Shown piece after piece: positions 56,203-64,000 of a stretch of DNA of 64,000 nt. The stretch's first letter is position 1. Every line of letters starts with the position of its first letter. A program made the position numbers and the translations under genes. Location: assembly GCA_047967505.1 (NCBI GenBank), contig CM106539.1. One strand, 5' to 3'. The stretch comes from Dipteris shenzhenensis. Its lineage: Eukaryota > Polypodiophyta > Polypodiopsida > Gleicheniales. The notes under the pieces are model-generated. The model saw nothing but the letters and a program-made list of their open reading frames with translations. It did no database searches and was not told the origin of the DNA.

Positions 56203-59200
56203 CAGTGGTGCCAATCTCTTATTAGGGCCTAAGAAATGGCATTGAGAAGCCTAAAATCACATGTGCATCCTTCTATGTAGTCATCACTGTCTCCGCTGTG
56301 TAGAGATCATATGGAATTGTGTCAATCTCTTTGGAGAATGCCACCAGTTGAGAATGGCAGTGGTGCCAATCTCATACCATGACCTGAAAACATGCACAAG
56401 GAATCCTAAACTCACATGTGCATTGGCACTTTTGCCATTATCCTACTGCAGCCAATAAAATTAGTGCAATGTCAATCTATAGGTTCAGTCTGTCTAGACT
56501 ACTACTAGCGGAGAATGGCAGTGGTGCCAATCTCATGCTTGCAACTACATGATGACACTGAGATCATCAAACTCACATGTGGAATGGAATAGGACACCAC
56601 TCTCCTATGATCACTGGAATACCCCTCCTAGAATAGTAGGCTAAACATTTGTACAAGTGGAGAATGGCAGTGGTGCCAATCTCTTATTAGGCCCTAAGAA
56701 ATGGCATTGAGAACCCTAAACTCACATGTGCAAAGATCATATGGAATTGTATCAATCTCTGTGGAGAATGCCACCAGTGGAGAATGACAGTGGTGCCAAT
56801 CTCATACCATGACCTGAAAGCATATAAAGGAATCCTAAACTCACACGTGCATTCTTCTACGTAGTGATCACTGTCTCCGCTGTGTAGAGATCATATGGAA
56901 TTGTGTCAATCTCTGAGATCATCAGACTCACATGTGGAATGGAATAGGACACCACTCTCCTATGATCACTGGAATACCCCTCCTAGAATAGTAGGGTGAA
57001 CATTTGTACAAGTGGAGAATGGCAGTGGTGCCAATCTCTTATTAGGCCCTAAGAAATGGGATTGAGTAGCCTAAACTCACATGTGCATTCTTCTATGTAG
57101 TGATCACTATCTCCGCTGAGATCATATGGAATTGTGTCAATCTCTATGGAGAATGCCACCAGTGGAGAATGGCAGTGGTGCCAATCTCATACCATGACCT
57201 GAAAACATGCACAAGGAATCCTAAACTCACATGTGCATTCTTGTATGGAGTGATGACTGTCTCCACTGTGTAGAGATCATATGGAATGGTGTAAATCTCT
57301 GAGATCATCATCACTCACATGTGGAATGGAATAGGACACCACTCTCCTATGATCACTGGAATACCCCTCCTAGAATAGTAGGGTAAACATTTGTACAAGT
57401 GGAGAATGGCAGTGGTGCCAATCTCTTGTTAGGCCCTAAGAAATGGCATTGAGAAGCCTTAACTCACATGTGCATTCTTCTATGTAGCTCGGGGGGGTCA
57501 CTATGTATAAACCCTCTATACCACGTGCGTTCAAGGCATATTTCTAAAATCCCTTATCTGTAAATTTTTCATTAATAAGATGTACCCCTTTTCTATACAA
57601 ATTTGTAAATTTTTTCCAAAACTATTTTAAATAGTCCCTTATGTATATATATTTCTGTAAATTTTAGAAATAAAAAATATCCTTCTGTTGAACTCACGTG
57701 ATAGGGTTACATATGATGAGTGACCCCCCCAAGCTATGTAGTGATCCTTGTCTCCGCTGTGTAGAGATCTCGTAGAGATCATATGGAATTGTGTCAATGG
57801 CTGTGGAGAATGCCACCAGTGGAGAATGGCAGTGGTGCTAATCTCATACCATGACCTGAAAACATGCACAAGGAATCCTATACTCACATGTGCATTCTTC
57901 TATGGAGTGATCACTGTCTCGACTATGTAGAGATCATATGGAATTGTGTCAATCTCTGAGATCATCAAACTCACATGTGGATTGGAATCGGACACCACTC
58001 TCCTATGATCACTGGAATACCCCTCCTAGAATAGTAGGGTAGACATTTGTACAAGTGGAGAATGGCAATGGTGCCAATCTCTTATTAGGCCCTAATAAAT
58101 GGCATCGAGAAGCCTAAATTCACATGTGCATTCTTCTATGTAGTGATCACTGTCTCCGCTATGTAGAGATCATATGGAATTGTGTCAATCTCTTATTAGG
58201 CCTTGGAATGTCAATCTATAGGTTTAGTTTGTCTAGACAACCACTAGTGGAGAATGGCAGTGATGCCAAACTCATGGTGGCACCTACATAATGATACTGA
58301 GATCATCAGACTCACATGTGGATTGGGATTGGACACCACTCTTCTATGATCATTGGAATACCCCTCCTAGAATAGTAGGGTACACATTTGTACAAGAGAA
58401 TGGTAGTGGTGCCAATCTCTTATAGGCCCTAAGAAATGGCATTGAGAAGCCTAAACTCACATGTGCATTCTTCTATGTAGTGGTCACTGTCTCCGCTGTG
58501 TAGAGATCATATGGAATTGTGTTAATCTCTGTGGAGAATGCCAACAGTGGAGAATGGTAGTGGTGCCAATCTCATACCATGACGTGAAAACATGCACAAG
58601 GAATCCTAAACTCACATGTGCATTCTTTTATGTAGTGATCACTGTCTCCGCTATGTAGAGATCATATGGAATTGTGTCAATCTATGAGATCATCAAACAC
58701 ACATGTGGATTGGAATCGGACACCACTCTCCTATGATCACTGGAATACCCCTCCTAGTATAGTAGGGTAAACATCTGTACAAGTGAAGAATGGCAGTGGT
58801 GCCAATCTCTTATTAGGCCCTAAGAAATGTCATTGAGAAGCCTAAACTCACATGTGCAGAGATCATATGGAATTGTGCCAATCTCTATGGAGAATGCCAC
58901 CAGTGGAGAATGGTAGTGGTGCCAATCTCATACCATGACCTGAAAACATGCACAAGGAATACTAAACTCACATGTGCATTGACACTTTTGCCAGTATCCT
59001 CCTACTGCCATTCTCTGCTAGTGGTAATGTGCATTCTTCTATGTAGTGATCACTCTCTCCGATGTGTAGAGATCATATGGATTTGTGCCAATCTCTGTGG
59101 AGAATGCCACCAGTGGAGAATGGTAGTGGTGCCAATCTCATACCATGACCTGAAAACATGCACAAGGAATCCTAAACTCACATGTGCATTGGCACTTTTG

Positions 59201-62200
59201 CCATTATTCTACTGCCATTCTCCGCTAGTGGTAATGTGCATCCTTCAATGTAGTGGAATGTCAATCTATAGGTTCAGTTTGTCTAGATTACCACTAGCGG
59301 AGAATGGCAGTGATGCCAATCTCATGCTTGCAACTACACTTTGACACTGAGATCATCAAACTCACATGTGGAATGAAATAGGACACCACTCTCCTATGAT
59401 CACTAGAATACCCCTCCTAGAATAGTAGGGTAAACATTTATACAAGTGGAGAATGGCAGTGGTGCCAGTCTCTTATTAGGCCCTAAGAAATGGCATTGAG
59501 AAGCCTAAATTCACATGTGCAGAGATCACATGGTATTGTGTCAATCTATGTGGAGAATGCCACCAGTGGAGAATGGCAGTGGTGCCAATCTCACATGTGC
59601 ATTGGCACTTTTGCCATTATCCTACTGCCATTCTCTGCTAGTGGTAATGTGCATTCTTCTATGTAGTGGAATGTCAATCTATAGGTTTAGTTTGTCTAGA
59701 CAACCACTAGTGGAAAATGGCAATGATGCCAAACTCATGGTGGCACCTACATAATGACACTGAGATCATCAGACTCACATGTGGGTTGGAATCGGACACC
59801 ACTCTCCTATGATGATTGGAATACCCCTCCTAGAATAGTAGGGTAAACATTTGTCCAAGTAGAGAATGGCAGTGGTGCCAATCTCTTATTAGGGCCTAAG
59901 AAATGGCATTGAGAAGCCTAAAATCACATGTGCATCCTTCTATGTAGTCATCACTGTCTCCGCTATGTAGAGATCATATGGAATTGTGTCAATCTCTTTG
60001 GAGAATGCCACCAGTTGAGAATGGTAGTGGTGCCAATCTCATACCATGACTTGAAAACATGCACAAGGAATCCTAAACTCACATGTGCATTGGCACTTTT
60101 GCCATTATCCTACTGTAGCCAATAAAATTAGTGGAATGTCAATCTATAGGTTCAGTCTGTCTAAACTACTACTAGCGGAGAATGGCAGTGATGCCAATCT
60201 CATGCTTGCAACTACATGATGACACTGAGATCATCAAACTCACATGTGGAATGGAATAGGACACCACTCTCCTATGATCACTGGAATACCCCTCCTAGAA
60301 TAGTAGGCTAAACATTTGTACAAGTGGAGAATGGCAGTGGTGCCAATCTCTTATTAGGCCCTAACAAATGGCATTGAGAAGCCTAAACTCACATGTGCAG
60401 AGATCATATGGAATTGTGTCAATCTCTGTGGAGAATGCCACCAGTGGAGAAGGGAAGTGGTGCCAATCACATACCATGTCCTGAAAACATATAAAGGAAT
60501 CCTAAACTCACATGTGCATTCTTCTATGTAGTGATCACTGTCTCCGCTGTGTAGAGATCATATGGAATTGTGTCAATCTCTGAGATCATCAGACTCACAT
60601 GTGGAATGGAATAGGACACCACTCTCCTATGATCACTGGAATACCCCTCCTAGAATAGTAGGGTGAACATTTGTACAAGTGGAGAATGGCAGTGGTGCCA
60701 ATCTCTTATTAGGCCCTAAGAAATGGCATTGAGAAGCCTAAACTCACATGTGCATTCTTCTATGTAGTGATCACTATCTCCGCTGTGCAGAGATCATATG
60801 GAATTGTGTCAATCTCTATGGAGAATGCCACCAGTGGAGAATGGCAGTGCTGCCAATCTCATACCATGACCTAAAAACATGCACAAGGAATCCTAAACTG
60901 ACATGTGCATTGGCACTACCACTAATGGAGAATGGTAGTGATGCCAATCTCATGCTGGCAACTACATAATGACAATGAGATCATCAAACTCACACTACAG
61001 CCAATAAATAATCCTACTACAGCCAATAAATATAGTAGAATGTCAACCTACATGTTTAGTTTGTCTAGATTACCACTAGTGGAGAATGGCAGTGATGCCA
61101 ATCTCATGCTGGCAAATATATAATGACACTGAGACCATCAAACTCACATGTGCATTCTTCTATGTAGTGATCACTGTCTCTGCTGTGTAGATATCATATG
61201 GAATTGTGTCAATCTCTGTGGAGAATGCCACCAGTGGAGAATGGTAGCATACCAAGACCTTAAAAATGGCACAAGGAATCCTAAACTCACATGTGCATTG
61301 GCACTTTTGCAATTATACTACTACAAGCAATAAAATTTGTGCAATGTATATATACAAGTTTAGTTTATCTAGACTGCCACCAGTGGAGAATGGAAGTGAT
61401 GCCAATCTCATGCAGATAACTACATAATGACACTGAGACCCTCAAACTCACATGTGGATTGGAATCGGGCACCATTATCCTATGATCCTTGGAATACCCC
61501 TCTCAGAATATCAGGGTAAACATTTGTACAAGCGGAGAATGGCAGTGGTGCCAATCTCTTATTGGGCCCTAGACAATGGCATTGTGAAGCCTAAACTTAG
61601 AATAGTAGGGTAAACATTTGTACAAGTGGAGAATGGCAGTGGTGCCAATCTCTTATTAGGCCCTAAGAAATGGCATTGGGAATCCTAAACTCACATGTGC
61701 ATTGGCACAAGGAATCCTAAACTCACATGTGCATTGGCACTTTTGCCATTATCCCACTGCCATTCTTCGCTAGTGGTAATGTGCATTCTTCTATGTAGTG
61801 ATCACTGTCTCCACTATGTAGAGATCATATAGAATTGTGTCAATCTCTGTGGAGAATGCCACGAGTGGAGAATGACAGCGGTGCCAATCTCATACCATGA
61901 CCTGAAAACATGCACAAGGCATCCTAAACTCACATGTGCATTGGCACTTTTGCCATTATCCTACTCCGGCCAATAAAATTAGTGGAATGTCAATCTATAG
62001 GTTTAGTTTGTCTAGATTACCACTAGCGGAGAATGGCAGTGATGCCAAACTCATGCTGGCCCTAAGAAATGGCATTGAGAAGCCTAAACTCACATGTGCA
62101 TTCTTCTATGTAGTGATCACTGTCTCTGCTGTGTAGAGATCATATGGAATTGTGTCAATCTCTTATTAGGCCTTGGAATGTCAATCTATAGGTTTAGTTT

Positions 62201-63080
62201 GTCTAGACTACCACTAGTGGACAATGACAGTGATGCAAAACTCATGGTGGCAGCTACATAATGACACTGAGATCATCAGACTCACAAGTGGATTGGAATC
62301 GGACACCACTCTCCTATGATCACTAGAATACCCCTCCTAGAATAGTAGGGTAAACATTTGTACAAGTGGAGAATGGAAGTGGTGCAAATCTCTTATTAGG
62401 CCCTAAGAAATGGCATTGAGAAGCCTAAACTCACATGTGCATTCTTCTATGTAGTGATCACTGTCTCTGCTGTGTAGAGATCATATGGAATTGTGTCAAT
62501 CTCTATGGAGAATGCCACCAATGGAGAATGGCAGTGGTGCCAATCTCATACCATGACCTGAAAACATGCACAAGGAATCCTAAACTCACATGTGCATTGG
62601 CACTTTTGCCATTATCCTACTGCAGCTAATAAAATTAGTGGAATGTCAATCTATAGGTTCAGTTTGTCTAGACTACCACTAGCGGAGAATGGCAGTGATG
62701 CCAATCTCATGCTGGCAACTACATAATGACACTGAGATCATCAAACTCACATGTGGATTGGAATCAGACACCACTCTCCTATGATCATTGGAATACCCCT
62801 CCTAGAATAGTAGGGTAAACATCTATACAAGTGGAGAATGGCAGTGGTGCCAATCTCTTATTAGGCCCTAAGAAATGGCATTGAGAAGCCTGTGTCAATC
62901 TCTATGGAGAATGACACCAGTGGAGAATGGCAGTGGTGCCAATCTCATACCATGACCTGAAAGCATGCACAAGGAATGCTAAACTCATGTGTGCATTCTT
63001 CTATGTAGTGTTCACTATCTCCGCTATGTAGAGATCATATGGAATTGTGTCAATCTATGTGGAGATTGATATTGTGTATA
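56203..63080 (+). repeat. Complex satellite, 6.9 kb
   Basis: Two modules alternate. One contains GAGAATGGCAGTGGTGCC, ACCATGACCTGAAAACATGC and TGTAGAGATCATATGGAATT. The other contains ACATTTGTACAAGTGGAG, AGGCCCTAAGAAATGGCATT, GGACACCACTCTCCTATGAT and GAATACCCCTCCTAGAATAG. The marker AGGCCCTAAGAAATGG recurs about sixteen times at irregular spacings of roughly 340-660 bp. A block at 56205-57170 reappears at 59872-60840, so larger segments were also duplicated. The many 60-80 codon frames (MCILLCSDHC...) are satellite by-products. Confidence 0.9.
57488..57733 (+). mobile_element. hAT-type MITE, copy 2, inside the satellite
   Basis: A 246-bp element with ends CTCGGGGGGGTCACT and, inverted, CTTGGGGGGGTCACT. 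It is flanked by CTATGTAG at 57480-57487 and 57734-57741. Without it the satellite phrase TTCTTCTATGTAGTGATC is restored as in the other units. It is inverted relative to copy 1 at 8732-9028 and lacks that copy's 51-bp internal duplication. Confidence 0.92.
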
Positions 63081-63252
63081 TTTGCTTGCTGTGTTGGTGT
63101 AGTTTTTCATAATGCATATATAAATTGCTTCGCCTTGGTTATTTTGTTAATAGAAGTTGCATTGTGGTTGTAATATTTCCTACTACAGTTATGATTTTCT
63201 ATTATACATTTCATTGTGTCCTTGGTTCTTTTGTTAATAGAACATTGCAAGA

Positions 63253-63858
63253 ATGGCTAGCAAGGGAAAGAGAAAGGTTCAAGAGGTGTCAGTTTATGAT
63301 GGAGTTAGTTCTGGAAGAGGATGGTTTTTGGATATATACAATAACGAACTCCAAAAACTCCATAAAGTGCATTGTTTTGTGAACATTCAAGGAAAAACTT
63401 TTGAAGATGTTGGACAAGTTAAAGAGATGGAGGATACCGAGAAAGACAACGTTCCTTGTCTCAATATTCATACATTGGGAGGCAATGTGTATCAATTGGA
63501 TCCTAGTTGTTTTGATCATGCGAGGATGAATGCTACTGGGGAGGACACGTTGATATCTAGGGGTTGGATTAATGAGCTAGAAAATTATACCAACCAACAG
63601 ATATTCGAAAGCTTTGATTTGGTAACAAAAGGGATAAAGCAAGATATAAAAAAGAGTAGAAAAGTTTCGAAAAGAACCAAGAAAAGTGATGTTGAGGGAT
63701 CAAGCTTTCAAGTGTCTCAGGACACATTGAAAGAGAAGGCTAGAGAGACCGGTGAGGAGGAAACAATAGGTGAGAAGGAAATAAGGTCAGATGGAAAAAC
63801 AAGCATTGGGGATAAACTAGAGGCTAAAGACAAAGAGACAACTTTAGGAGGAAAATAG
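63253..63858 (+). CDS. Unrecognised lysine-rich ORF, 201 codons
   Basis: ATG 63253 to TAG 63856-63858. It opens MASKGKRKVQEVSVYDGVSS, has a globular-looking first half (GRGWFLDIYNNELQKLHKVH, GGNVYQLDPSCFDHARM, STRGW-like ISRGWINELENYTNQQIFE), and a charged Lys/Glu-rich second half (KKSRKVSKRTKKSDV, KEKARETGEEETIGEKE). No family is recognised. After the TAG the same frame stays open for about 42 further codons (GGMGIVTDGTGSGGD) to a TAG at about 63985-63987, so the first stop may be a mutation. It begins less than 200 bp beyond the satellite. It may be a plant gene or a transposon accessory gene. Confidence 0.55.
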   Translation: MASKGKRKVQEVSVYDGVSSGRGWFLDIYNNELQKLHKVHCFVNIQGKTFEDVGQVKEMEDTEKDNVPCLNIHTLGGNVYQLDPSCFDHARMNATGEDTLISRGWINELENYTNQQIFESFDLVTKGIKQDIKKSRKVSKRTKKSDVEGSSFQVSQDTLKEKARETGEEETIGEKEIRSDGKTSIGDKLEAKDKETTLGGK

Positions 63859-64000
63859 GGAGGTATGGGAATAGTCACTGATGGAACTGGAAGTGGAGGT
63901 GATGCAATGGGGAGTGGTGAGACACATATAACAGGACATGGTGAGAAATCATCTGAAGCAACTATCATCCTGTATAAGAAAATCTAGCCAAATGTTGACT
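63859..64000 (+). other. In-frame continuation of the lysine-rich ORF after a stop
   Basis: Reads GGMGIVTDGTGSGGDAMGSG, then ETHITGHGEKSSEA, up to a TAG about 15 bases before the window edge. Glycine-rich. Composition changes from the preceding Lys/Glu-rich part. Confidence 0.4.

Noticed and set aside
56261-62629. Repeated 60-144 codon frames (MCILLCSDHC...) in the satellite.
   Set aside because: They recur only because the DNA unit recurs, are interrupted differently in each unit, and show no start context or family.
56203-63080. CRISPR-like or phage-like array.
   Set aside because: Units are hundreds of bases long, unequal, and lack the short repeat/unique spacer pattern; the context is eukaryotic.

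Overview
This is nuclear DNA of a land plant, AT-rich and dominated by transposable elements. The evidence is multi-exon plant CACTA (En/Spm) transposase genes, a Copia retrotransposon primed by initiator tRNA-Met, an hAT-type MITE, a bulb-lectin receptor kinase of the SD2-5 type, and very long GA/CT and ATAC microsatellites. The sequence does not fix the species. The texture fits a large, repeat-rich genome (gymnosperm, fern or lycophyte are my guesses). I see no bacterial, organellar, tRNA, rRNA or CRISPR feature.

Layout. 1-8294: a shortened CACTA transposase gene of one family, interrupted by a 7.1 kb CACTA element of a second family (Element 1, 1121-8243, target duplication GCA). 8295-15740: mostly degenerate sequence with an hAT MITE (8732-9028), a decayed TNP2 fragment (10540-11170) and an N-terminal fragment of an unusual transposase-like gene (13430-13930). 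15743-20004: two tandem copies of a 2.13 kb unit. 21187-22074: an inverted 5' end of the Element 1 family. 23042-25632: the only clear host gene, an intronless lectin receptor kinase, broken by a 1-bp deletion in its glycine loop. 25740-29011: weak exon-like stretches on the minus strand. 29017-37900: a nest of three CACTA copies, with Element 2 (30420-37833, target duplication TTT) inside an inverted older copy B, which sits inside an inverted older copy A. 37876-38350: a decayed retroviral-type gag. 38.7-43.3 kb: tandem-repeat leaders and LTR-like pieces. 43.3-47.4 kb: large microsatellites. 48.2-52.8 kb: a decayed minus-strand transposase-like gene with an HGKG-x-x-DGCG signature and arrays of a short CCACCG-x-GCTGG motif. 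52801-56202: a Copia element whose middle is inverted. 56203-63080: a 6.9 kb complex satellite holding a second copy of the hAT MITE. 63253-63987: an unrecognised lysine-rich ORF.

The two full-length CACTA copies encode two divergently placed proteins, a TNPA/Transposase_24-like product on the minus strand and a TNP2/TNPD transposase on the plus strand. Arrays of an ATAGACGC-type motif lie at both ends and also between the two genes. Both copies are disabled. Several of their stops are CGA-to-TGA changes, which is what decay of methylated CpG produces. Because the copies break each other at identifiable target duplications, the window gives a readable insertion chronology.
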